From the NCBI GenBank assembly GCA_002450295.1, contig DJYX01000070.1, positions 1 through 19,190 of the forward strand: 19,190 bases of DNA, read 5' to 3'. This stretch comes from Deltaproteobacteria bacterium UBA6967 (GTDB lineage Bacteria > SAR324 > NAC60-12). The number at the start of each line of letters is the position of its first letter. Position 1 is the first letter of the stretch. Position numbers and translations under genes: made by a program. Below, one piece after another: positions 6,917 through 13,405 of this stretch. The notes under the pieces were generated by a model. It was not told the origin of the DNA and ran no database searches. It saw only the letters and a list, made by a program, of their open reading frames with translations.

Positions 6917-8056
6917 AGACCCAATGACTTGTTGACCTGCCGACCAAACCTGCCGAACCCATGGGGTAGCACCTTGCAGTTTGACTCTTAACAAATCTGC
7001 TCGGAGTCCTGGCTGAAGACGCCCCCGATCGCTTAGTTTCAAAGCATCAGCTGGATTCCAAGTGATCATCCCAATTGAATCTTCGAGCGGGCAATTGAAT
7101 TGCTCGTGAACTTTGAAAGCTGCTGAAAGAAGACTGACTGGCATGTAATCAGATGACAAAAGATCTACTAAATTTTCCTGAATCAATTCTTTTGCAGCTA
7201 CGTTACCTGAATGGGAGCCACCCCGGACTAGATTAGGAGCTCCTGCAACAATATATTGCTCACTTAGGCGCGCCGCACGTGCTGCTTCCAATGTAGTTGG
7301 AAATTCACTGATTTTTACACCTTCAGCAATTGCTTCGGCTACATGGGCTTCAGTAGTGTCGTCATGACTGGCAAGTGGGTGAGGGTAATGTCGTAGTAAA
7401 TCCAACAAATCTTTTCGATTTTGAATCGCCCAGACATCATGATTTTTTTTCAATTCTGAAAGAACATCTTCAATTTCCTCATCTGTCTGGCCTCTTTTGC
7501 TGTAGAAGATTTTCATCTTTTCGAGATCCCGCCATTGTCTTTGACCAGGCGTGTGGTCCATGATGGAGACCATCCGCACCAGAGGATGCGGAAAATATGT
7601 GTCCATGAGCGGCTTCAACTCTGGAGTACTCACCTCGCACCTCAAGTGGAGATAATGCTCCACCTTGTTCATGCCCATTTGTTCGGCTTGGGTGATCGCA
7701 TCAATTTGGGCAGCTATGAGCTTAGAGCGCACTTGATTGTCATCATAGAAACCCAAGCAAATAGCATCATAAACAGTTGTGATTCCAGCGGCTGCTACTT
7801 GTGAATCATGAGTCAAGATAGCAGCAAGCCCATCTGGCCAGTGGACTTGAGGACGAGGTACAAAACATTTTTCCAAGTTGTCCGTGTGCATTTCAATCAA
7901 GCCTGGCATGACAAAATCACCCTCGCAGTCGATAACTACGTCTGCAACGGGGGCAGGATCATGAAGACGCGTGATGACTGTTTCTTCGAACATGACAGAG
8001 CCTAGCTGTGTACCCTTTTCTGTGAGAAGAGTGGCATTAGTTAGGAGCGTGCTCAT
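6908..8056 (-). CDS. phnM: PhnM, alpha-D-ribose 1-methylphosphonate 5-triphosphate diphosphatase
   Basis: Amidohydrolase-fold enzyme that removes pyrophosphate from the ribose 1-phosphonate 5-triphosphate made by PhnGHI(L), giving the PhnJ substrate. Using ATG 8056 it has 382 residues (E. coli about 378). Metal-binding motifs are present: MPGLIEMHTDNLEK with H57 and D59, THDSQVAAAGITT, SHDDTTEAHVAEA, GGSHSGNVAA and SSDYMP. ATG 8056 has AGGA 6 nt upstream and follows the phnL stop by 1 bp. A start 33 bp further upstream would overlap phnL and lacks support. The last codons form part of a regulatory box for phnC. No motif deviates from the family. Confidence 0.95.
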   Translation of the reverse strand: MSTLLTNATLLTEKGTQLGSVMFEETVITRLHDPAPVADVVIDCEGDFVMPGLIEMHTDNLEKCFVPRPQVHWPDGLAAILTHDSQVAAAGITTVYDAICLGFYDDNQVRSKLIAAQIDAITQAEQMGMNKVEHYLHLRCEVSTPELKPLMDTYFPHPLVRMVSIMDHTPGQRQWRDLEKMKIFYSKRGQTDEEIEDVLSELKKNHDVWAIQNRKDLLDLLRHYPHPLASHDDTTEAHVAEAIAEGVKISEFPTTLEAARAARLSEQYIVAGAPNLVRGGSHSGNVAAKELIQENLVDLLSSDYMPVSLLSAAFKVHEQFNCPLEDSIGMITWNPADALKLSDRGRLQPGLRADLLRVKLQGATPWVRQVWSAGQQVIGSPN

Positions 8057-8057
8057 C

Positions 8058-8756
8058 TTAATTCCTCGGTGTAAAAGGAGTGAGGTCAAAAGTCTGAGTG
8101 GCTAGAGTCGCCACGGATTTTTCGTCATGAAGAATTGCGAGTACTGCACAATCCTGTTGAAGAGCCTCGCTGATCAACTGGCATACGATTTTTCGATTAT
8201 TTGGATCGAGAGAGGCTGTTGGTTCGTCCAGCAAAAGCAAAGGATAGGGAGATGCGAGAGCAACAGCTAAATTGACTCTTTGTTGCTCTCCACCTGAAAA
8301 TGTGAGAGGCGGCAAATTCCAAAGTTCAGGCCCCAGATTAAGTCGGGCCATGATTTGCTGAGATCTCTCTAAGGCGTCTGCCCAGAGAAACCCGCGCTTC
8401 TGGAGTGGTTGAGCGATAACTTCAATGGTCGGGGTTCTTGGTATAGTCCGAAGAAACTGGCCTACATAACCGATCGTATGTCTGCGTAATTCGATAAGTT
8501 GCTGGTGAGATGCGGTGTGAAGGCCCACTTGCTCATTATCCTTGTCAATCCAGATTTCACCTGAATCTATAAGATAATTCCCATAAGCACATTTGAGCAG
8601 TGTGCTCTTACCTAGGCCGGAACGTCCCTTGAGAACTACGCACTCCCCCGATTTGACAACAAGATCGACACCTTCCAGCACGCTCCTGGTTTGTCCATTC
8701 CTATGATGCAGTTGAAAAGATTTGCTGAGACGCTCCACTCTCAGTTGGATAGACAT
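8058..8756 (-). CDS. phnL: C-P lyase ABC-type ATPase PhnL
   Basis: A 232-residue ABC ATPase that is not a transporter part. PhnL is needed with PhnGHI for the transfer of phosphonate to ribose triphosphate and associates with the core complex. Walker A GRSGLGKST lies at 44-52. The TIGYVGQFLRTIPRTP segment typical of PhnL follows, then the normal signature TFSGGEQQR and Walker B LLLLDEPTASLD. It starts 2 bp after the phnK stop and ends 1 bp before phnM. Length matches E. coli PhnL (226). No adjoining permease belongs to it. Confidence 0.94.
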   Translation of the reverse strand: MSIQLRVERLSKSFQLHHRNGQTRSVLEGVDLVVKSGECVVLKGRSGLGKSTLLKCAYGNYLIDSGEIWIDKDNEQVGLHTASHQQLIELRRHTIGYVGQFLRTIPRTPTIEVIAQPLQKRGFLWADALERSQQIMARLNLGPELWNLPPLTFSGGEQQRVNLAVALASPYPLLLLDEPTASLDPNNRKIVCQLISEALQQDCAVLAILHDEKSVATLATQTFDLTPFTPRN

Positions 8757-8758
8757 AT

Positions 8759-9541
8759 TCAGGCAGGAAGAATGGAGGAGGTAAGAAGTTGGGTGTAAGC
8801 ATGCTGGGGATCATCAAGAACTTGATCCGTCAAACCACTCTCCACCACTCGCCCATTTTGCATCACAACCATCGAATCACTCATCATTCGTGCAACGGCC
8901 AGATCGTGAGTCACTAGAATTACAGCCAAGTTCTGCTCCCTCACAATCTGCTGCAGAACATCCAAAAGCCTGGCTTGAACAGAGACATCGAGACCACTTG
9001 TGGGCTCATCCAAGAGAAGTAGGCGCGGCGAAGAGGCTAACACCTTGGCGATTTGCACACGTTGCTGCATGCCAATGGAAAATCTTGTTGGCAACTCGTC
9101 CATTCTTTCTAAATCCAATTCCAGCTTTTGTAGCCAGTGTCTCGCTAATTCTCGGGCCTGCCCATAGTGCCGCACACCATTGACCAAAACTCGTTCGGCA
9201 ACATTTCCACCAACACTTATATGCATTCTCAAACCATCCGACGGACGTTGGGTCACTAGCCCAATTTCTTTCCGCCTTAGTTGCCTTCTGCGAACCTCTG
9301 GTAATTGCGTCAGGTCCACCTTTCCGTAGGAATCACTTTGGAAGGTGATTTGCCCAGAACTTGGTTCAATTTCCCCTGCTAGCATCTTCAACAAAGTACT
9401 TTTCCCAGAACCAGACTCCCCAACGACCGCTAAAAACTGTCCCGAAACAATTTCCAGACTGATTTCGTGGCAACCAACCTGGTTCCCGTAGTAGAAACTA
9501 GATTTGTGGGTACTTAACAATGGTTGATAGCCAAAGGTCAT
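8759..9541 (-). CDS. phnK: C-P lyase ABC-type ATPase PhnK
   Basis: A 260-residue ABC ATPase that docks on PhnJ in the C-P lyase core complex. Walker A GESGSGKST is at 41-49, the Q-loop segment reads IGLVTQRPSDGLRM, and Walker B is LLLLDEPTSGLDVSVQ, a PhnK hallmark. The signature loop reads FSIGMQQR where relatives have FSGGMQQR: the first Gly is Ile (codon ATT), a non-conservative change at a residue that contacts ATP across the dimer. The ATG overlaps the phnJ stop by 4 bp. Length is near E. coli PhnK (252). Role in turnover is by homology. Confidence 0.94.
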   Translation of the reverse strand: MTFGYQPLLSTHKSSFYYGNQVGCHEISLEIVSGQFLAVVGESGSGKSTLLKMLAGEIEPSSGQITFQSDSYGKVDLTQLPEVRRRQLRRKEIGLVTQRPSDGLRMHISVGGNVAERVLVNGVRHYGQARELARHWLQKLELDLERMDELPTRFSIGMQQRVQIAKVLASSPRLLLLDEPTSGLDVSVQARLLDVLQQIVREQNLAVILVTHDLAVARMMSDSMVVMQNGRVVESGLTDQVLDDPQHAYTQLLTSSILPA

Positions 9542-10377
9542 AGCAATTTAGACAGTTGTTGATGACAGTAGTCAGTATCTGAACAAACAAAACGGCGTTT
9601 CCCAGAGTCATCGACAATCAATTCGTCTAGAAAGGAATTATTGCTTCCACATTGCTCACAAGATTGTTCCCAGGACTGAACCCTGAAAGGATGATCCTGA
9701 AAGCTAAGACTTTCCACATTGGTGTAGGGTGGAATGGCGTAGCACCTCTGTTCTCTGCCAGCACCAAACAGTTGCAGGGCAGGACTATGATGTAGTTTGG
9801 GGTTGTCAAACTTTGGAATGGGAGAAGGGGCAGACAGACGATATCCATTGACTGTCACAGGATGATCATAACTCGACTTAGATTCTCCGTGGTGTGCTAG
9901 ATCCTCATAGAGTTTGAGATACATTGCGCCATACTCGCCGTATGCGTGTAGTTTACGAGTCTCAATTTCCCGGGGTTCCAGAAATCTTAATGGTTCAGGA
10001 ATCGGAACCTGATAGACCATGATTTGTCCTGCTCGCAATGGAGTTTCTGGAATCCGATGCCGAGTTTGGATCACTGATGCTTGGGAGGTCTGCTCTGTCA
10101 GCCTCACACCTGTCATGCGATGCAGAAATTTCTTCAACGAAATGGCATTAACGGTATCGTCTGCACCTTGGTCAATCACCTTGAGCGTATCTGTAGGTCC
10201 CAGCAACGCACAGTTGATCTGCAGTGCACCGGTCCCCCAGCCGAAGGCAATTGGCATTTCTCTGCTTCCGAAAGGAATTTGATGTCCTGGAATCGCAACG
10301 GATTTCAGAATTGCTCTGCGCAGTGATCTCTTGGTAGCTTCATCCAAGTAGCCAAAATTGTAGCTACGTTCTCTCAC
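9538..10377 (-). CDS. phnJ: PhnJ, radical-SAM C-P lyase
   Basis: Catalytic subunit that cleaves the C-P bond of ribose 1-phosphonate 5-phosphate by a radical mechanism, releasing the hydrocarbon and the cyclic ribose phosphate. With the GTG start at 10377 it has 279 residues (E. coli 281) and aligns from the YNFGYLDE segment onward. Four cysteines C240, C243, C265 and C271 keep exactly the spacing (2, 21, 5) of E. coli C241, C244, C266 (4Fe-4S cluster) and C272 (thiyl radical). The glycine of IPG (G31) corresponds to the radical-bearing Gly32. GTG overlaps the phnI stop by 4 bp and has AGGA 8 nt upstream. A start 57 bp further up would give an 18-residue extension absent from E. coli. Confidence 0.96.
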   Translation of the reverse strand: MRERSYNFGYLDEATKRSLRRAILKSVAIPGHQIPFGSREMPIAFGWGTGALQINCALLGPTDTLKVIDQGADDTVNAISLKKFLHRMTGVRLTEQTSQASVIQTRHRIPETPLRAGQIMVYQVPIPEPLRFLEPREIETRKLHAYGEYGAMYLKLYEDLAHHGESKSSYDHPVTVNGYRLSAPSPIPKFDNPKLHHSPALQLFGAGREQRCYAIPPYTNVESLSFQDHPFRVQSWEQSCEQCGSNNSFLDELIVDDSGKRRFVCSDTDYCHQQLSKLL

Positions 10378-11480
10378 AGTTCTGTTCCTTCGGATGTAGA
10401 GTATGTTTTCGCTGAATGGGCTGCGCGAAGGCAACGCAGCAGATGAAGTTCACTCTGAAAATCAACGTGATGAGGTAGTTTCAGATGGGACACAAAACCA
10501 GAAGCTTGGACGTTATCTAGATGAGCCAAAACGAATTCCTCATCCTGGGCTGGGAACTGGATGCTTTCTCCCAGTTCTTTGGAGCGGAGAGCACGATCCA
10601 CAATTGCCATGGCGATTGCTTTCCTCTCATTGTGACCAACTACCAATCCATAGCCGCGAGTGAATTGGGGTGGTTGATCACTGGTGCTGATGAACTGATG
10701 GACTGTTTGACATTCGGTTATTCTGACCTCCCCTAAGCTAATCACTAGATCTAGTTCCTCCAGTTCGACCTCAATCATCACCCAGCCCACCCGCAATTCC
10801 CCTACAAATGGGTGATTACCACCAAATCCCCTCTGGACTGAATACGCTAAGGATAATAGAAAGCCCTCATCCCCTCTTCCAAGGAGCTGTAGCCGCTGGT
10901 CCCGGTCTGCAGGAAATCTGATAGACTCACGAGTGATATCAAAGGGAACATGGCCTGAGTTCTCAGGAGTTTCTCTCTGCATAAGATCCACGTCTTCCAG
11001 CAAGCGGGCTACTGTTGGAACATTTCGCATTAAGTCTTCTACATGAAGCTGCTCCGCTGGGCTGGGTGGGCTTGGATCTTCTTCAATTTCTTCCAAAAGA
11101 CGGTGAGTGTAGTCAAAGGTAGGTCCCAAAACCTGGCCACCTGGAATGTCTTTAAAGGTTGCTGAGATTCGGCGTTCTAGGCGCATGTTTTCTGTAGCTA
11201 ACGCTTTGCTAAACGCCTGTCTGGGCAGTGTGGTGCGCCATGCACGCAGCAAAAAAACAGCTTCCACCAGATCACCCCGTGCCTGTTGGATCGCATGGGC
11301 TGCAGTGATTGGTTCCCACAGCGCAGCCTCTGCCATAACACGGTCTACAGCTAATCCCAGTTGCTCAACAATTTGAGAGGAGCTGACTTGTTCCACGGAA
11401 AGATCGCCCCTACGTCTTTGCGCAAGCAGGCGGATGGAATTTTCAATCGCAGTCTCTCCACCTTTTGCACTTACAAACAT
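10374..11480 (-). CDS. phnI: C-P lyase core subunit PhnI
   Basis: A 368-residue subunit of the PhnG2H2I2J2 core. PhnI alone is a nucleosidase and, with PhnG and PhnH, moves phosphonate onto the C1 of ribose triphosphate in place of adenine. The start FVSAKGGETAIENS and the motifs LAVDRVMAEA, FLLRAWRTTLP, RLERRISATFKDIPGGQ, GPTFDYTHRLL, FTRGYGLV and QDEEFVLAHLDNVQASGFV follow E. coli PhnI throughout. A HVDFQSELHLL end follows SHLKLPH. The ATG at 11480 overlaps the phnH end by 10 bp. It is slightly longer than the E. coli protein (354) owing to the middle and the C-terminal tail. Confidence 0.96.
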   Translation of the reverse strand: MFVSAKGGETAIENSIRLLAQRRRGDLSVEQVSSSQIVEQLGLAVDRVMAEAALWEPITAAHAIQQARGDLVEAVFLLRAWRTTLPRQAFSKALATENMRLERRISATFKDIPGGQVLGPTFDYTHRLLEEIEEDPSPPSPAEQLHVEDLMRNVPTVARLLEDVDLMQRETPENSGHVPFDITRESIRFPADRDQRLQLLGRGDEGFLLSLAYSVQRGFGGNHPFVGELRVGWVMIEVELEELDLVISLGEVRITECQTVHQFISTSDQPPQFTRGYGLVVGHNERKAIAMAIVDRALRSKELGESIQFPAQDEEFVLAHLDNVQASGFVSHLKLPHHVDFQSELHLLRCLRAAHSAKTYSTSEGTEL

Positions 11481-12046
11481 GGCTCTGTACTCCGTGGTAC
11501 TGCAGCAACTCGACTTGGACTACAAAAAATCACGTCAATTCCCAACAAGGCTTCTGTTCGCGTTTTCATTAGTGAGTCCCAGAAAATCGAACTCACCCCA
11601 CCTGGGCTAAATCTCTTGCTTACTTGAATTCCAGGACCAGTCAGTTTGACGACATGTCCTTCCAACTCTTGGGGAACACTCAGTATCAGGGTTGCGCCTG
11701 TCTCCGGGGCTATTACCGTTCCTGAATTCATTTCACTAAACGGGGGCAAGCCCTCTTTAGCTTGCCAGACAATAAATTCAGCTTCTGAGGGTTCAGTAGC
11801 GATTGGGCAACCACAATGGAATTTCAAATATCTGAGTGCATGCTGGCTAAAATCCCCCCAAACACGAGTCTCTGGGTCAAAAAGAGTCAGCGCTACTGCG
11901 ACCAACGTTCCCGGAAGATCTGAAATCTCTTCTGTACGAGGTAGACTGTGCCAAGTCCCAGGTTCTGCTTGAGCTTGTAAAAGGGCTCGAAATGACTGCT
12001 GAGCCATCATGACTGGATCTGAAAAACCAGACTGTATTTCACTCAC
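11471..12046 (-). CDS. phnH: C-P lyase core subunit PhnH
   Basis: Core-complex subunit with a PLP-transferase-like fold but no cofactor, needed for the first step of phosphonate attachment. A GTG start at 12046 gives 191 residues (E. coli 194). It aligns from GFSDPVMMAQQSFRALL through LRYLKFHCGCPI, GTVIAPETGATLILSV, the VKLTGPGI segment and the end GIDVIFCSPSRVAAVPRST. GTG overlaps the phnG stop by 8 bp. A TTG at 12103 would give 210 residues and a 65-bp overlap, with a leader that does not resemble the family. No strong ribosome-binding site is present, which fits translational coupling to phnG. Confidence 0.94.
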   Translation of the reverse strand: MSEIQSGFSDPVMMAQQSFRALLQAQAEPGTWHSLPRTEEISDLPGTLVAVALTLFDPETRVWGDFSQHALRYLKFHCGCPIATEPSEAEFIVWQAKEGLPPFSEMNSGTVIAPETGATLILSVPQELEGHVVKLTGPGIQVSKRFSPGGVSSIFWDSLMKTRTEALLGIDVIFCSPSRVAAVPRSTEPCL

Positions 12047-12479
12047 CTCGCACCATAGTGGTAAAATCCACCCTTGTACTAGCCGCGAGCTTGGCTGACT
12101 CAAGATGTTCTGTAGATAATCGTTGAGAAATTTTATGTAGTTGCTCCCAAACTAGGGAGTCCTCAGGTTGAATTTGAAGTTCGCTATCTAGAATTGCGGC
12201 AAGCTCAACTTCCTCGTGACAGTCACCGAGGCGCCATCCATAGCCAATAATTCCTCGTTCCGACTTGATTACACATTTTGTAGTGACTACCTCAAAAGCA
12301 TTGAACTGATTACCAGTATTGCCCATTCTTGCCCTGACAAGGGTAGTACCGGCTACAGGCGTTTTCATTACTTGAATCTTCTGGTTCGGTTGCATAGTGT
12401 TCCTCAAGCTATCTAACTCCTCTACAGACGCTTGCGCCAACAGAGATAGCCAAGTTTCACGTGTTATCAAATTCTTCAT
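12039..12479 (-). CDS. phnG: C-P lyase core subunit PhnG
   Basis: First gene of the phnGHIJKLM run, 146 residues (E. coli 150). PhnG pairs with PhnI in the core complex. Family features are RETWLSLLAQAS near the start, a VRARMGNTGNQFNAFEV stretch (E. coli has ARMGGTGERFFAGD), GYGWRLGDCHEEVELAAILD, and the C-terminal RVDFTTMVRGE, close to the E. coli ending. The ATG at 12479 has only a poor ribosome-binding site. The 82 bp upstream are shared with the divergent HD oxygenase gene and show no clear copy of the Pho-box-like repeat found before phnC. Confidence 0.94.
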   Translation of the reverse strand: MKNLITRETWLSLLAQASVEELDSLRNTMQPNQKIQVMKTPVAGTTLVRARMGNTGNQFNAFEVVTTKCVIKSERGIIGYGWRLGDCHEEVELAAILDSELQIQPEDSLVWEQLHKISQRLSTEHLESAKLAASTRVDFTTMVRGE

Positions 12480-12561
12480 CTATCTTGGGGATTAACTAGA
12501 TTTTTAAGGATATTGGAAAAGATTCTTTAAATTTTTAAAAACTACCACCGAGCATAAAATT
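12480..12561. promoter_or_regulatory. Divergent promoter region between phnG and the HD oxygenase gene
   Basis: Eighty-two bp of AT-rich sequence must hold both promoters unless the operons are read from elsewhere. TATCCT on the minus strand is one possible -10 for phnG; no -35 or operator can be named. TTAA-type motifs occur but at 12-bp, not 11-bp, spacing, so they are not counted as a Pho box. Confidence 0.35.
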
Positions 12562-13104
12562 ATGATTCATTTAAATGATTTGTTAGAACCGTACAACCAA
12601 TATGGAAATTTACATTATGGAGAAGGTGTAACAGAACTAGCACATGCTCTCCAAACAGCTTATTTGGCACAAAAAGCTGGTGAGAATGAATCCATGATCG
12701 CTGCTGCTTTGCTCCATGATTATGGACACCTAGTCCATGGTCTTGGGGAAAACATTGCGGAGCAGGGAGTCGATGCCGATCATGAAACGGTAGGTGCCAA
12801 TGCATTGGAGAAATGGTTCCCACCGAGTGTGACGGAGCCAATTCGCTGGCATGTAGCAGCAAAGCGCTATCTCTGCGCCACTGAACTCGGCTACTTTGAC
12901 CAACTCTCTCCTGCCTCGGTTCTCAGTCTTCAGTTACAGGGTGGACCAATGAATCCTGAAGAGTTGGTGGAATTCTCAGCACGACCCTTTGCGGAAGAAG
13001 CAGTTCGGCTGCGTAGGTATGATGATCTGGCAAAGCGGCCTGACGCAAACACTCCAGAATTAACGCACTATCACAACACCCTGACTGGACTGTTACTCAG
13101 ATAG
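12562..13104 (+). CDS. PhnZ-family HD-domain oxygenase (phosphonate-operon HD protein)
   Basis: A 180-residue HD-domain protein of the family found in phosphonate operons, which includes PhnZ, the mixed-valence di-iron oxygenase that cleaves 2-amino-1-hydroxyethylphosphonate to glycine and phosphate. All six metal ligands can be placed: H28, H52-D53, H74, H97 and D154, matching H34, H58-D59, H80, H104 and D161 of PhnZ with offsets of 6 then 7. Residues at the positions of the phosphonate-binding side chains are also kept (H56, K101, S119, R151). The loop that gates the site in PhnZ (Tyr24/Glu27) reads HYGE at 18-21, so Glu is kept but Tyr is shifted by one. Its usual partner PhnY is absent here. 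It is divergent from phnG; ATG 12562 has a weak ribosome-binding site. A TmpB-like substrate is possible. Confidence 0.85.
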   Translation: MIHLNDLLEPYNQYGNLHYGEGVTELAHALQTAYLAQKAGENESMIAAALLHDYGHLVHGLGENIAEQGVDADHETVGANALEKWFPPSVTEPIRWHVAAKRYLCATELGYFDQLSPASVLSLQLQGGPMNPEELVEFSARPFAEEAVRLRRYDDLAKRPDANTPELTHYHNTLTGLLLR

Positions 13105-13215
13105 AGGAAGCAAAAGAAACAAAGAAGTTTGGTTGAAATTTGAATTTAGGAATTTAGTTTAGTAAGACTTCTTGAGATTACTGAATAAAGCGCAAAAGGA
13201 AAACTTTTGAGTTCT

Positions 13216-13270
13216 GTTAACCTAAAACTAACAGAAACCTAACAGAAACCTAACAAAGACAATAAATAAA
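13216..13270 (+). promoter_or_regulatory. Four-unit Pho-box-like repeat with no gene downstream
   Basis: Units GTTAACC (13216-13222), ACTAACA (13227-13233), CCTAACA (13238-13244) and CCTAACA (13249-13255) repeat at exactly 11 bp with A-rich 4-nt spacers; two spacers are the identical GAAA. Nine nt past the last unit is AATAAA (13265-13270), a 4/6 match to TATAAT; TAAATA (13263-13268) overlaps it. Orientation, judged from the three other boxes, is plus, pointing into the space between convergent genes and then antisense into the DUF839 gene. No open frame longer than 8 codons follows. A small or antisense RNA is the simplest reading. Confidence 0.5.
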
Positions 13271-13323
13271 TGGGTTTCAATCTAACTATGAAATGATTTT
13301 TTGAGTAGGAAAAAGTCGGAAGC

Positions 13324-13353
13324 AGAGGCTCCCCAGTGATCGGGGAAGCCTCT
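13324..13353. terminator. GC-rich hairpin between convergent genes
   Basis: AGAGGCT-CCCC pairs with GGGG-A-AGCCTCT (one bulged A, 7-nt loop). On the minus strand a T5 run comes only after 8 nt, and on the plus strand it is followed by TAAAAAG, so it is not a textbook terminator for either side. It may act as a second barrier behind the terminator at 13355-13390, or end a transcript begun at the repeat at 13216. Confidence 0.55.
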
Positions 13354-13354
13354 T

Positions 13355-13390
13355 AAAAAGTATTTTGGCTCAGAAATTCTCAGCCAAAAT
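13355..13390 (-). terminator. Rho-independent terminator of the DUF839 gene
   Basis: On the minus strand, 15 bp past the stop codon at 13406, a perfect 9-bp stem (ATTTTGGCT / AGCCAAAAT, 11-nt loop that can pair further) is followed by ACTTTTT. Stem, spacing and T-run fit an intrinsic terminator. Confidence 0.75.
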
Positions 13391-13405
13391 GGAGTGAGAA
13401 TTGAA

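Noticed and set aside
8057..8089. Upstream start for phnM
   Set aside because: It would overlap phnL; ATG 8056 has AGGA at 6 nt and gives the expected length.
11646..11972. Plus-strand 108-codon open frame opposite phnH
   Set aside because: phnH is supported by strong family similarity; the antisense frame shows no domain and shadow-type composition.
12480..12561. Pho box before phnG or the HD oxygenase gene
   Set aside because: TTAA-like motifs are spaced 12 bp, not 11, and do not match the CCTAACA units of the other boxes.
13193..13209. CAAAAG/CTTTTG hairpin as terminator of the HD oxygenase gene
   Set aside because: Only 6 AT-rich pairs and no T-run after it, 89 bp past the stop; too weak to call.
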